This document shows, piece by piece, positions 17,751 to 26,666 of a DNA stretch of 64,000 nt. The notes below the pieces were generated by a model. That model did not search any database. It was given only the letters and a program-made list of their open reading frames with translations, and was not told the DNA's origin. A program made the position numbers and the translations under genes. Source of the DNA: Rhizobium rhizogenes (GTDB lineage Bacteria; Pseudomonadota; Alphaproteobacteria; Rhizobiales; Rhizobiaceae); contig NZ_CP019701.2 in the NCBI RefSeq assembly GCF_002005205.3, forward strand, positions 248,001 to 312,000. The letters are read 5' to 3'. The stretch's first letter is position 1, and each line of letters opens with the position of its first letter.

Positions 17751-18036
17751 AATCTTAATTCCGTGTCTTCGTGCTTTGTTCCGTCGCTGCGAGCAGGTTT
17801 ATGGAACACGTCTGGAACATTGCCGTAGTACTTGGCTCTTAAATCATCAAAAAACTGAAAAACTATCCGCGACCCTGGAGAGTTGACGGCGCGTCGAACT
17901 GCGAGCTTCTCAATTCGCTTCTGTTAGTGATTCCTGTGGTAAGTAACATGCATTTACCGCCGCAGGGTTGTGTAATTGTTTTTGTTCGCTATCACGGACG
18001 TAGCTTACATACGCAGCGCTGTAGAGGTCCTCGGTA
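17751..18036 (+). other. Left-end intergenic region of the island
   Basis: No coding frame. Besides the arm-site candidate it holds the presumed promoter of the 18037 gene; the 60 nt before that gene are AT-rich (TTGTGTAATTGTTTTTG near 17968), but no convincing -35/-10 pair can be fixed by eye. Confidence 0.35.
17802..17820 (+). promoter_or_regulatory. Candidate integrase arm site, left end
   Basis: TGGAACACGTCTGGAACAT, itself a tandem of two TGGAACA units, occurs here about 100 nt inside attL and again, identical over 19 nt, at 40760-40778 about 160 nt inside attR. Matching sites near both ends of a tyrosine-integrase element are typical of arm-type binding sites. Confidence 0.6.
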
Positions 18037-21000
18037 ATGAACGTTGTTAACACCGTTAGGCGACGGTTTGATGTCGCAGTCGTCATTCCACTTGAAGAAG
18101 AATGCCAAGAGTTTATCAAAGTCTTTGATCTCGACGAGGATTTCTCCACGGATATTTTGTTCCGATCTTCTGTATTGTCGCCAGATTCCGAGCTGTCTAT
18201 CATCATCGTCAAACAAGAGGGAATGGGGCGTACCCACGCCGGGAACGCGCTGGCGTCTCTGTTGCTGGACTTCGACATTGGCATGGCTGTCTGTCTCGGA
18301 ATAGCCGGGTCGCTCACAGATGATCTTCAACTCGGGGATGTTTGTTACAGTACCCATGTTTTCGACGTCCTGGACAATGCCAAAGCGAGTGACGTCGAAC
18401 AAGGTAAGTTCGATCTTGAATTTTCTCCGTCGCACTTCAGCGCAGATCGGTCTTTAGTTGCCGCGATGAATTTCATCCGCATGAAAAAGGATTTGCGACC
18501 TCACTACCAAGCTTGGCAGGAGGAAAGAGGTGCGTTCGCCGGAAGCTTGGTGCCTGGCGAGGTCCCGGGCCGGAATGGTCGAAAGGAAGTACTCACGCAG
18601 CCTAAGGCGATTGAAGGAGTGATTGCCTGCGCATTTGTCACGAAAAGCCAAGAATACAATAAAAAGCTCAAGGATGTTGACCGAAAGGTGTTGGCAGTAG
18701 AAACGGAAAGTGGTTCCGTTTTTGAAAAGGCATCAGCGCACTCCGTTCGCGCTTTGACCATACGCGGTATTTCGGATCACGCTGATGTGTCAAAAAACGA
18801 GCTTGAGATAGTATCAAAAGGTGCGATCAGGAAAATAGCAGCTTCAAACGCAGCTCATTTTTTGAAGCTGCAGTTTTCGAATCCGGAGTTTGTAGGCTAC
18901 GTAAAGAAGCTTCGCGACGGCGGAGACGTAACTAGACCTGCTGACACCATAATTCCCGCAAAGCAGCGAACCCTGACCGAAGGGTTTGAGGATGCCGAGC
19001 AAGTAATCAGAGCAAAACTCAAGGAACTGTGCCCGGAGTATCAACTCCAGCAAAAAGGATATCGCCTCCCGGTTCCGAGAGTGCAGAGCGTTGAAGCAGA
19101 CAAGCAAATCGACGACGGTGGTGAGAGAGGGCCTGAGGACATTGCTGAAATATTGCAGACCAAAAACGCCCTAGTAATAACCTTACCTACCACATATCCA
19201 GACGATAGTATTGCTTGGGTTATTGCGGATTATCTACTAGCAAATGGTCTGGGAGCGCTACAAGTGCTGCCCGTTGTTGTAGACGGCAATGCTATTAGCC
19301 CACCGAAGAATACGATTAGTCACCTCGCATCCAGTAAAGTGGAAGATGTCGCTTTGGATGATGGGATACAAGTGGTTTACGTCATCGACGGCATGCCGTC
19401 CGCCTCGAAAACGAAGATGAATTTTCTCAGGGAGGAAGTGAAGTCTAAGGCCAATGCCAAATTCATCTACATAAGCCGAACTGAATCTCAAATCGTGGAA
19501 CTGACTGAATTTTCGAATGAGCAATCTGCGGACATTTACAAAATTTGTCCGGTTTCGTTTCACGATATCGCGCTCTTCCTCCAAAAGAATTTCTCGATGT
19601 CCGCGCCTGAGGCGGAGGTCGTGGCATATCGACTGAGCCGGACTTTTAACCAATTCGAACTCTCAGCTCACCCAAGCTATTTTGCGGGCATTCCCAAAGA
19701 GACACTTTCGGCTCTCCTCCAAGCTAATCGACGTTCCGAGCTAATACAGTTAGCCGTCGATGGCTTCCTAACTTTCGTTGTTGCTGACGACAAATCCGAT
19801 ATTTCTCTCAGTCGAACAACTAGATCGAGGTTTCTACGAAACCTTGTGCTCGAAATTAAGGTAGAAATGCGATCATTTTCACAAGCGCAGCTGATCGATT
19901 TCACGGATGAGTTCTCGAAATTATACGACTTTGCAATCGACCCAATGAAGTTTATTCAGGGCTTCATAGACAAGGGAATAATGCACTTCGATGAGATTGG
20001 TAATGTCAAGTTCTCTCTTCCGTTTGTTGAGAACTATTTACTTGCAAGTGAGCTAAGCCAAAAGGAGTTTCTGGCGAAGCGATATTACGACTTCAAGTCG
20101 TCGGATTTCGATTTTCAATCCTTCGATCTGTACTGTGAGATCGGTGCATCTGATACGTTGGTTAAGACCTACCTGGATACGATGAACGACCTCTTGGATC
20201 AGTTCGGTATCGAAGATGGGGGCGGTCACGTCTTGCTGTCTGACAGTATCCATCCTGTGATGCTGGGCTCTCAGGATCGCCTCCAATTGCTGCAGAAGAA
20301 GGTAAGGCAGGCGCAAGAGGATATAACCAACAACAAGGGTGACGTAAAAGCTAAGCAACGAATTTTGGACATCGCGGATCATGTTAAGGAGAAAATCGCC
20401 GAAGAGAGCCGCCTTGAGGATGAGGAGCACTCCGACGGAGGCGAGACTGATTCCAATGATGAACGAAAAAATCTCGATAGTCTACAACATGCACTTGGAG
20501 TTTGGGCACTGGGCGTGGTGGTCTTGGGGTCAGGTGCCGAGCACCTGACGGGTGAGATAAAGCAGACGTTGACCCACGGTATCGTCCGGTTAGGCAGCAT
20601 GTTGGTGCACCAATGGACGGAATCTCGAATGGCGATTGATTTCGGCAAGATGAAGCGGGAGCTGGCGTCCGAAGACAATGTTAAGACCTTCTTCAAAGGA
20701 AATGGGAAGCATGTTGAGGACCTGGATGAAGCGAAGAAATTCATTGAGATGATGGTCGACGTCATAGAATACTACATGCTTTCCCAACCAGTTCGTAGAA
20801 CACTTGGATACTTATGTGAGCAAGCCAGACAAAAGGTACTGGCTGAGAGCGTTTCCAAACCCACATTCGATGGACCAGTTGAAAAAATTCTTCACAGTGC
20901 TTGGCTCACCGACATCGAAAGCAGCCGAGGAAAGGAAGCGCTTCACGACGCGATAAGGGCGTTGCCCACGTCTACTTTTCTGCGCATAAATTTGGCGTCC

Positions 21001-21174
21001 CACTTTCTGACCCGGGTTCACTGGAATCACTGGCGCAAAGATGATCGGCTTGTTTTGCTTGATATGGCTGAAGAGGCTATTAAGCCACTGTCGGTCAAGT
21101 TAAAAAAGGGCGAGCTTATTCGCGCGATTGAAAAGGATACAGACAAGAAAGAAAATAAACGCGATTTAAATTGA
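18037..21174 (+). CDS. Nucleoside-phosphorylase-domain protein with STAND-like core lacking a P-loop
   Basis: A 1045-aa protein. Residues 11-280 form a nucleoside phosphorylase/nucleosidase domain: FDVAVVIPLEEE at the start, LGIAGSL at 87-93 with LGDV at 99-102, ETESG at 222-226 (place of the ribose-binding Met-Glu) and RGISDHAD at 243-250 with the expected catalytic Asp. Residues about 370-500 follow the order of a STAND/NACHT NTPase, but the Walker A place reads ITLPTTYPDDSIA, with no GxxxxGK. A Walker-B-like VVYVIDG (446-452) and sensor-like FIYISR follow, then winged-helix-like and helical C-terminal parts. Phosphorylase-STAND proteins are known immune effectors in fungi and predicted ones in bacteria; defence is inference. 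Single gene, moderately AT-rich, next to attL. Confidence 0.8.
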   Translation: MNVVNTVRRRFDVAVVIPLEEECQEFIKVFDLDEDFSTDILFRSSVLSPDSELSIIIVKQEGMGRTHAGNALASLLLDFDIGMAVCLGIAGSLTDDLQLGDVCYSTHVFDVLDNAKASDVEQGKFDLEFSPSHFSADRSLVAAMNFIRMKKDLRPHYQAWQEERGAFAGSLVPGEVPGRNGRKEVLTQPKAIEGVIACAFVTKSQEYNKKLKDVDRKVLAVETESGSVFEKASAHSVRALTIRGISDHADVSKNELEIVSKGAIRKIAASNAAHFLKLQFSNPEFVGYVKKLRDGGDVTRPADTIIPAKQRTLTEGFEDAEQVIRAKLKELCPEYQLQQKGYRLPVPRVQSVEADKQIDDGGERGPEDIAEILQTKNALVITLPTTYPDDSIAWVIADYLLANGLGALQVLPVVVDGNAISPPKNTISHLASSKVEDVALDDGIQVVYVIDGMPSASKTKMNFLREEVKSKANAKFIYISRTESQIVELTEFSNEQSADIYKICPVSFHDIALFLQKNFSMSAPEAEVVAYRLSRTFNQFELSAHPSYFAGIPKETLSALLQANRRSELIQLAVDGFLTFVVADDKSDISLSRTTRSRFLRNLVLEIKVEMRSFSQAQLIDFTDEFSKLYDFAIDPMKFIQGFIDKGIMHFDEIGNVKFSLPFVENYLLASELSQKEFLAKRYYDFKSSDFDFQSFDLYCEIGASDTLVKTYLDTMNDLLDQFGIEDGGGHVLLSDSIHPVMLGSQDRLQLLQKKVRQAQEDITNNKGDVKAKQRILDIADHVKEKIAEESRLEDEEHSDGGETDSNDERKNLDSLQHALGVWALGVVVLGSGAEHLTGEIKQTLTHGIVRLGSMLVHQWTESRMAIDFGKMKRELASEDNVKTFFKGNGKHVEDLDEAKKFIEMMVDVIEYYMLSQPVRRTLGYLCEQARQKVLAESVSKPTFDGPVEKILHSAWLTDIESSRGKEALHDAIRALPTSTFLRINLASHFLTRVHWNHWRKDDRLVLLDMAEEAIKPLSVKLKKGELIRAIEKDTDKKENKRDLN

Positions 21175-21397
21175 CCTGTATGGCGTCTGATCGAGGAGGC
21201 AACGCATGTGTGCCTCGTCGACCTTTTCCAGGTCGCGTTTGTTGCATTTCTGTATGAAATAGTTCCCGCACGCGGCCCTCGGAGAGCCGATGTCATGAGC
21301 CCCGCGAATGACTGTAGTCGGTCACTACAGTCAAATTTTTCCCTTTTAGCCGGCGAGTTTTGGAGGCACGCTTGGGTCATTCCTTCGAGTGCATCCG

Positions 21398-21679
21398 ATG
21401 CCCCAGACTGATGACCAGTCCCTCCCGCCGATAATTCAAGACCTCATTCTTGATGACCACATAAGGAGCATGGAAGCGGGTCTTCTCCATGCCGAGCAGA
21501 CCCGTCCCGATGATCCTCTCCTGCCTGCTGGCTGGGCGATCCTCTATGCGATGAAGCATGAGCGCCAGTGCCGACAGGATGCGTATGCGGCCATGCTGGA
21601 TGCCAACCCCGATGATGTAGATGCGCTGTGGGCGGCGGAGAATATTCGCCGCAAGGGAGGCCAGCTTGAGGGAGTATGA
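21398..21679 (+). CDS. Hypothetical protein, 93 aa
   Basis: ATG at 21398 (a GTG at 21389 is in frame). The product is acidic and helical (MPQTDDQSLPPIIQDLILDD, then DAYAAMLDANPDDVDALWAA), with a helix-turn-helix-pair rhythm reminiscent of a single TPR-like unit. It is the first gene of a rightward island operon; the next gene starts inside it. No family recognised. The 220 nt before it (21175-21397) contain no gene I can support. Confidence 0.6.
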   Translation: MPQTDDQSLPPIIQDLILDDHIRSMEAGLLHAEQTRPDDPLLPAGWAILYAMKHERQCRQDAYAAMLDANPDDVDALWAAENIRRKGGQLEGV

Positions 21680-21929
21680 GCGCCAGATTGTTATCACCAC
21701 CCACGGTGTGCTGGCTGCCGCCGTTCTCAAGGTCATCAGGCTCCCCGGAAGCTGGTACGCAGTAATCTGGGAAAACCCGGAGCGATACGCGAGTTTTACC
21801 CAGGACAAGTCACCACGAAACGGCGGTTTCGAGCATATGACCGACCGCGATTTCCTCGATCGTGTTCAACTCGTCGCTAGCTTCACCCAGGGGATCGACT
21901 TCGATTTCGAGGAGGCCATGGATGCGTAG
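21666..21929 (+). CDS. Hypothetical protein, 87 aa, TTG start
   Basis: The frame is open from 21621, but the well-placed start is TTG at 21666, since AAGGGAGG lies 6 nt before it. That makes it overlap the previous gene by 14 nt. The product (MREYERQIVITTHGVLAAAV, then SWYAVIWENPERYASFTQ, acidic end) looks like a small globular protein. Its stop overlaps the next start. Unknown function; translational coupling indicates co-expression with the mobilisation genes downstream. Confidence 0.6.
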   Translation: MREYERQIVITTHGVLAAAVLKVIRLPGSWYAVIWENPERYASFTQDKSPRNGGFEHMTDRDFLDRVQLVASFTQGIDFDFEEAMDA

Positions 21930-22275
21930 TCCCATTTACTTCATGCTTATCCGCCTTGATGATGGCGATCTGGCGTCCCTGACGATCATCCGCAAACCGA
22001 CACAATTTTTCGCGCAATTGCGCTCCTATCGCTTCACCGAACATGCGGGCGCGTCGTCTCCGGCACTGGCCGAAATGGAAACGGGCGCATTTCTGGACAC
22101 CGTGGCGGGTATCACCAGCGTCTCTTGTGATCGGCCATTCACCTACATCGTTCCCGACGGGATCGGCCGCGCCGATTGGCTGGCGGCAATGGAAGAGAAG
22201 GCCCGCGACCCGCGCTTCGGGCTCATGGAGCGCGACGGCGAAATCTCCTACAGCATGACCGTACCTGTGAACTGA
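21922..22275 (+). CDS. Hypothetical protein, 117 aa
   Basis: ATG at 21922 with GAGGAGG 7 nt upstream, overlapping the preceding stop by 8 nt. The product begins MRSPIYFMLIRLDDGDLASL and has alternating strand/helix character with no signal peptide or membrane span. It ends 12 nt before the relaxase gene, so it is part of the same operon. Not recognised; small proteins at this position often accompany relaxases as accessory factors, but nothing in the sequence shows DNA binding. Confidence 0.65.
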   Translation: MRSPIYFMLIRLDDGDLASLTIIRKPTQFFAQLRSYRFTEHAGASSPALAEMETGAFLDTVAGITSVSCDRPFTYIVPDGIGRADWLAAMEEKARDPRFGLMERDGEISYSMTVPVN

Positions 22276-22287
22276 CGAGGCGCATTG

Positions 22288-23439
22288 ATGGCCTATCAAT
22301 TCATCCATCTCGAGTCCTGGAGCCGCAAGCCCGACGACAAGGGCCGCTCGACGGCTTTCATTTTTGACGAGGCGTCCCGGAAGCCGATCGCGTCCGTTCA
22401 CGTTGCCGAGCCAAAGCCCCCGACGGTGATTTACGGCCTTGGCGTTGATGAGGTCCGCAAGATGCACAACGAGGCAGCCGCGGCGGCAATGACGCCTGGT
22501 GCACGGGGAAAACTCCGTAAAATAGCCTCGACGCAGAAAACCTTGCATACAGTCGTGGCATCACATCCATACACCGTTGAGGACGTCCGCGCCGACCCGA
22601 AAAAGGCGCTGGAAGTGCGGGATTGGGAGCGGCGCACGGTTGCATGGCTCAAGGAACAATATGGGCTCGCGCTCAAATCCGTCATCCGTCATACGGACGA
22701 ACAGCAATGGCATATCCATGCCTACGTGCTGCCGACTCATGATCCCGAGCTTCGGGCTGGATTGTACCATCCTGGCGTCGTTGCCAAGAAAGCGGTGAAG
22801 GCGGCCGGCAGACGCGACGGCGAGGACGGCAAGGCGCTCAACAAACGTGCAGACTTTGCCTACAAATCCGCGATGCGAGACTGGCAGGATTCCTACCACG
22901 AAACCGTCGCCGTTCCTTGCGGCCTCACCCGTCTCGGTCCCGCCCGCCGCCGTCTTACACGGGAAGAGTGGAAAGCCGAGCAAGCCCAGGCACGGGCGCT
23001 CCAGAACGCCATAGCCCGAGCGGAGACCGTGAAGCGGCAAGGGCAAGTCTACATCGATCGCACTAAAGCGGAGGCGACCGCCGCCAAAGCTGAAGCAGCA
23101 CAGGTCAAAGCATCCGCTGACCGTCTGGCGGGGATCGGCGGCGCGGTGCGGGCTGTCGTGGACGGTATTCAGGAATCCCGAATTCGCGACCAAATCCGCA
23201 AGGAGTTTGCCCGCGATCTCGCCAAAGCAAAAGCAGCGATGGAAAAAGCGCAAGCGGAGGCCGCAAAAGCAAAAAACTCCCAGCGCAATGCCGAAAAACA
23301 GGCTGCCGATCAGCGTCACGCTTTCCGTCAACAGGCGCAGCGCCTCGTGTCCGCCCAGCAAGAAATCCGGAACCTGTCCGCCGCGCTCGCTGCGGCGCTG
23401 GACGAACCGCAGCCAACACCGGGAGCACCTGCACCATGA
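22288..23439 (+). CDS. Mob_Pre-type relaxase (plasmid recombination/mobilisation enzyme)
   Basis: A 383-aa protein. Residues 133-149 read IRHTDEQQWHIHAYVLP, matching the HxDE...HxH metal-binding signature of Mob/Pre (MobV) relaxases: H135, D137, E138, H142, H144. The upstream half carries the expected mixed fold. Residues about 210-375 form a long Ala/Lys/Glu/Gln-rich coiled coil, also typical. The enzyme would nick at oriT and pilot single-stranded DNA into a recipient. Start ATG 22288, GAGG 8 nt before it. The candidate N-terminal nucleophile/DNA-contact residues are not obvious, so activity is not certain. The next gene overlaps it by 4 nt. Confidence 0.78.
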   Translation: MAYQFIHLESWSRKPDDKGRSTAFIFDEASRKPIASVHVAEPKPPTVIYGLGVDEVRKMHNEAAAAAMTPGARGKLRKIASTQKTLHTVVASHPYTVEDVRADPKKALEVRDWERRTVAWLKEQYGLALKSVIRHTDEQQWHIHAYVLPTHDPELRAGLYHPGVVAKKAVKAAGRRDGEDGKALNKRADFAYKSAMRDWQDSYHETVAVPCGLTRLGPARRRLTREEWKAEQAQARALQNAIARAETVKRQGQVYIDRTKAEATAAKAEAAQVKASADRLAGIGGAVRAVVDGIQESRIRDQIRKEFARDLAKAKAAMEKAQAEAAKAKNSQRNAEKQAADQRHAFRQQAQRLVSAQQEIRNLSAALAAALDEPQPTPGAPAP

Positions 23440-24122
23440 GGACGACAGGTGAAGAACTCTTCTGGGTCAATGCCTGCCGTGTCCTTCGGGATATCGACAT
23501 GCAGCACCTCGATCCGGTGCACGGAGCCGCCGCCAACGTCGTGCGGCAGTGCCTGAACACAAGGCATCGCCCGACCTACCATCAACAGACGTTTCTGGAG
23601 GCGGAATCTCCAGCCCTTCTGGCGTACCTCGAAAAGCTGGCGTCGTCGGGCGATAGCGCCGGATGGCGGACGCTTCGGGATCGTATTCAGGTCCATGCTG
23701 AACTTCTCGGGGAAACCGACATACAGCCATGTCGTCGGCCATGGCTGGCGGCAATCTGGCACGCGCTCCCCGAGCTGGCTGCGATAGGTCAGTCGATCCT
23801 CGACAAGCCATCACCCCCCCAGAGTGTGGCCGATTTCGAAGTCACAATCGGGCCGGCGGATGCAGGCTCGGCGTCGGGGAACGGTGGAGACGAGAAAGGC
23901 AGCGCGGGGAAAACCGGATCGGCAGGAACGGTGGCGAAACTGAAACCCTCTGCACGGCTGAAGCTGCCGATTGTCACGGTTATCCTGACCGAAGCCGAAA
24001 AGAAGGCGCTCGACCTCGGCGACGACGCCAGCGATGCCGACGCGAAGAACGACATCACGCCCGTCAACCCTGACGGGACGAATGGCCCAACAGGCCCGAA
24101 GATGCCAGGAGGTTTCAAATGA
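23436..24122 (+). CDS. Hypothetical mobilisation-operon protein, 228 aa
   Basis: Coupled to the relaxase by ATGA and to the next gene the same way. Residues 1-125 are globular and helical (WVNACRVLRDIDMQHLDPVH, then LLAYLEKLASSGDSAGWRTL); 130-175 are a Gly/Ser/Ala-rich linker; the tail has a strand-like VTVILTEAEKKALDLGDD run and ends in a Pro/Gly segment. No membrane span. Not recognised. Its tight coupling suggests a partner of the relaxase or of the DotA-like protein. Confidence 0.7.
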   Translation: MRTTGEELFWVNACRVLRDIDMQHLDPVHGAAANVVRQCLNTRHRPTYHQQTFLEAESPALLAYLEKLASSGDSAGWRTLRDRIQVHAELLGETDIQPCRRPWLAAIWHALPELAAIGQSILDKPSPPQSVADFEVTIGPADAGSASGNGGDEKGSAGKTGSAGTVAKLKPSARLKLPIVTVILTEAEKKALDLGDDASDADAKNDITPVNPDGTNGPTGPKMPGGFK

Positions 24123-26086
24123 TTGATCTGCTGGCTGAACCGCCGTCCACCGATATCGCATGGCAAATTGTCAACGCGGTGCTGCCGAGCGAGGCGACGA
24201 CGATGTACGGCCGCGTCCTCCAGGTCTTCAATTCGGTCCTGTTTTTTCTCGGCGGACTCTTTTTCGCCTTCCAGTCGTTACAGGGCATCGTCGCCTCGGC
24301 CCGCACCGGACAGGCACTCGGCGAACGGTGGCATATCATATGGACACCGCTGCGCGTTGTCGTTGGCCTCGGCCTGCTCATCCCAACGCCGCAGACTGGC
24401 TTTTCCTCTGTTCATTACCTCCTTCGAGATTTTGTTGCCCGTCCCGGTATCAATCTCGGCAATGCCCTGTCGAATACGGGCATCACCACCGTCGTGAAGG
24501 AGGGCGTCACCATCACGCCCGCGTCCTCGAACGGATCGAGCATCGCGATGATGGTGCTGCGGCACGAAGTATGTGCGGCGGTCTACAACCAGGCGGGCAA
24601 TCTTTGGGGTTGGAATGCGCGACTGCCCGATCCCGACGGAAATGTATCCGGTCTTGGCATTCTGGGATACGACAAGCGGATCACCTGGGCATATGGTCCG
24701 ACCTGTGGACAGTTCTCCGTCAGCGCGCTCGAGGATCGCGCCACATTCTCGAATGCGAGGCGGGAAGCCATAAAGGCGTTCGTAAACGCCTTCCGGGCGG
24801 AGTCCGCCAGATATGCGCGGCTTGCCGCCGAAACCTCCGGACTGTCGTCGGCGGGTTCGGCAGCAAAAGCGGTGACGTCCAATGTGCTGTCGCCCGATCT
24901 CGTCCAGCGCATACGTTCGATGGGAGCCGCCTATGATCGTGCAATGACGGCAGCCGCAAAGGAAGAGGCAAAGACCGTCGCGACCGCCTCCCGTGACGCT
25001 CTTGTAAGGGATGCCCGTGAACAGGGGTTCCTGACGACGGGCATGTACTGGAGCACTCTGGCGCAGGTTTCGGAAATCACGACGGCGATGACGAACGAAC
25101 GGCCCGAGGATACACCGCCCCGTATTGATGGCGACTTCGGTGAAGCGATCCAGAAAGCGTTCGACGCGCTTCGCTTGCAGGTGTCGGGCGAAGCGGAACG
25201 GCAGGCGTTGAGCGCCAACGAATTTGCGGCAGCCGGCGACGAGACTGCTGACCCCGCCACGAAAATCATCGCGCCGATATCGCGCTCGATCATCGAATGG
25301 GCCGCGACGTCTGCTGACGATGGGCAGCCTCGTGATGAAATGGGCATTCTGGTTTCTTCGGGTCATGCGATGATGGCGGGTGTCTCCGCCGCCGTCGCCG
25401 CGGGTGGCATAATTGCGGGAGTTGCAGGTAACAAGGTCGCTGAGTTCTTCGGAGCGGCGGCCATCGACTATTTCCTTGACTGGTCGAGGTTCGCCATCAT
25501 TCCCGTGTGGATCATGGGTGCGCTCAGGGCCTACGTTATCCCCATAATGCCGCATGTCTTCATGTTGGTGTCCGGCGTAGCCCTGCTCATTTCCGTGATG
25601 GAGGCGATGGTTGCCCTGACGATCTGGTGTCTCCGCTGGCTCAAGATGGACGGCAACGATGATTTCGCAGGAGACAGCGTCAAGCTCGGTCTTCTCTTCC
25701 TTGTCAATATCTTCCTGCGGCCGGCATTGGCCATGCTCGCGGTGTTCGCTGCCTATGGGGTTTTTAATCCTGTCCTCGGAATGCTGGACCGTCTGTGGGC
25801 AACCGCTTTCCTCGCGCAATCGGGCGGGCACATTGTCGGCCTTCCCGGTTACATCGTGATGACCTTCGGGCAGACGTACATGATCTGGTACGTCGTTCTC
25901 AAGACCTACGGGCAGATATGGGCTCTTCCTGACCGCGTTCTGGCCTGGTCCGGCCAAAGCACATCCTACGGCGAATCCGGGCTCGTTTCCGGTGCGTTCG
26001 GCGGAATGATCTCGGTTGCCGGACGCGGGATGATGCCCAAGAATATTCTTCCAGGGCTTTCGAAAACGGGAGGGAAACCGAAATGA
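24119..26086 (+). CDS. DotA/TraY-family integral membrane protein
   Basis: A 655-aa membrane protein. The N-terminal segment YGRVLQVFNSVLFFLGGLFF, followed by ERWHIIWTPLRVVVGLGLL and PTPQTGFSSVHYLLRD, is the conserved start of DotA (Legionella Dot/Icm) and TraY (IncI conjugation). A large, probably periplasmic, domain (about residues 100-420) follows. The C-terminal half has several more transmembrane segments (AGVSAAVAAGGIIAGVAGNK, FAIIPVWIMGALRAYVIPIM, MLVSGVALLISVMEAMVALT and others). In known systems it is part of the type IVB secretion apparatus. Here it stands alone without DotB/IcmO-like ATPases, which is unusual. Confidence 0.82.
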   Translation: MIDLLAEPPSTDIAWQIVNAVLPSEATTMYGRVLQVFNSVLFFLGGLFFAFQSLQGIVASARTGQALGERWHIIWTPLRVVVGLGLLIPTPQTGFSSVHYLLRDFVARPGINLGNALSNTGITTVVKEGVTITPASSNGSSIAMMVLRHEVCAAVYNQAGNLWGWNARLPDPDGNVSGLGILGYDKRITWAYGPTCGQFSVSALEDRATFSNARREAIKAFVNAFRAESARYARLAAETSGLSSAGSAAKAVTSNVLSPDLVQRIRSMGAAYDRAMTAAAKEEAKTVATASRDALVRDAREQGFLTTGMYWSTLAQVSEITTAMTNERPEDTPPRIDGDFGEAIQKAFDALRLQVSGEAERQALSANEFAAAGDETADPATKIIAPISRSIIEWAATSADDGQPRDEMGILVSSGHAMMAGVSAAVAAGGIIAGVAGNKVAEFFGAAAIDYFLDWSRFAIIPVWIMGALRAYVIPIMPHVFMLVSGVALLISVMEAMVALTIWCLRWLKMDGNDDFAGDSVKLGLLFLVNIFLRPALAMLAVFAAYGVFNPVLGMLDRLWATAFLAQSGGHIVGLPGYIVMTFGQTYMIWYVVLKTYGQIWALPDRVLAWSGQSTSYGESGLVSGAFGGMISVAGRGMMPKNILPGLSKTGGKPK

Positions 26087-26316
26087 AAAAACTCATGATC
26101 TGGACAGCAGGCGGATTTGGTCTGGCGCTGGCCTGCGGCTTGGCGGGGTTGCCGTACCTGTCGGCCACGGTCTTCACACTGACAGTGTTTTGCGCATTAC
26201 AGGTCCTCGCCGTCTGGTTCTTTGGTTTTGTGTGGTCTCTGCCTGATCGTATCGAGGCATGGGCAGAAGTTCCTAGCTCAATTACAATCGGCGGAAATCG
26301 GGAGTGCGAGAAATGA
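26083..26316 (+). CDS. Small membrane protein, 77 aa
   Basis: Starts inside the DotA-like gene's stop (ATGA). Two hydrophobic segments, LMIWTAGGFGLALACGLAGL and LSATVFTLTVFCALQVLAVW, would form a membrane hairpin; the tail is hydrophilic. Unknown family. Its coupling to the DotA-like gene suggests the two membrane proteins act together. Confidence 0.7.
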   Translation: MKKLMIWTAGGFGLALACGLAGLPYLSATVFTLTVFCALQVLAVWFFGFVWSLPDRIEAWAEVPSSITIGGNRECEK

Positions 26317-26657
26317 AGTTTCTGGTGATCGCTACCGTCATCGTTGCGGCAATCTCGACGGGAAACGTGAGCGCCGAAACCTTCCGGTTTCCCGTTGCGG
26401 CACGGGCGGCTTATGGCGTCCCGCAGGTGGACATTGCCATGTCCGTGTACATGCACCCTGATTGTGCGGGCCGCTGGTCCGTCGAATACCCGGCAGGCTT
26501 CGCGTTTCGACGTGGGGGACCGAATGGGGGGAACCTCTACGGCAACCCTGGCAAGGGTGCGTATGACGTCGCCATAAAAACAGACGCCTGCCCGTCGCGG
26601 GATTCCGATTACGTGGAACCGGCCCGCACGACCTGGCACAAAATTGTCGTCTATTAA
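26313..26657 (+). CDS. Small exported protein, 114 aa
   Basis: ATGA overlap with the previous gene. A signal peptide (MKFLVIATVIVAAISTGNVS, cleavage after SA) leads into a mature part with two Cys residues (HPDCAG, TDACPS) that could form a disulphide in the periplasm. Aromatic/Gly-rich, probably beta. Not recognised. It continues the coupled mobilisation operon. Confidence 0.68.
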   Translation: MKFLVIATVIVAAISTGNVSAETFRFPVAARAAYGVPQVDIAMSVYMHPDCAGRWSVEYPAGFAFRRGGPNGGNLYGNPGKGAYDVAIKTDACPSRDSDYVEPARTTWHKIVVY

Positions 26658-26666
26658 GGAGACCCT

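Noticed and set aside
24278..25957. A 559-codon minus-strand open frame
   Set aside because: Antisense to the DotA/TraY-like gene; Arg/His-rich with no membrane segments or motif.
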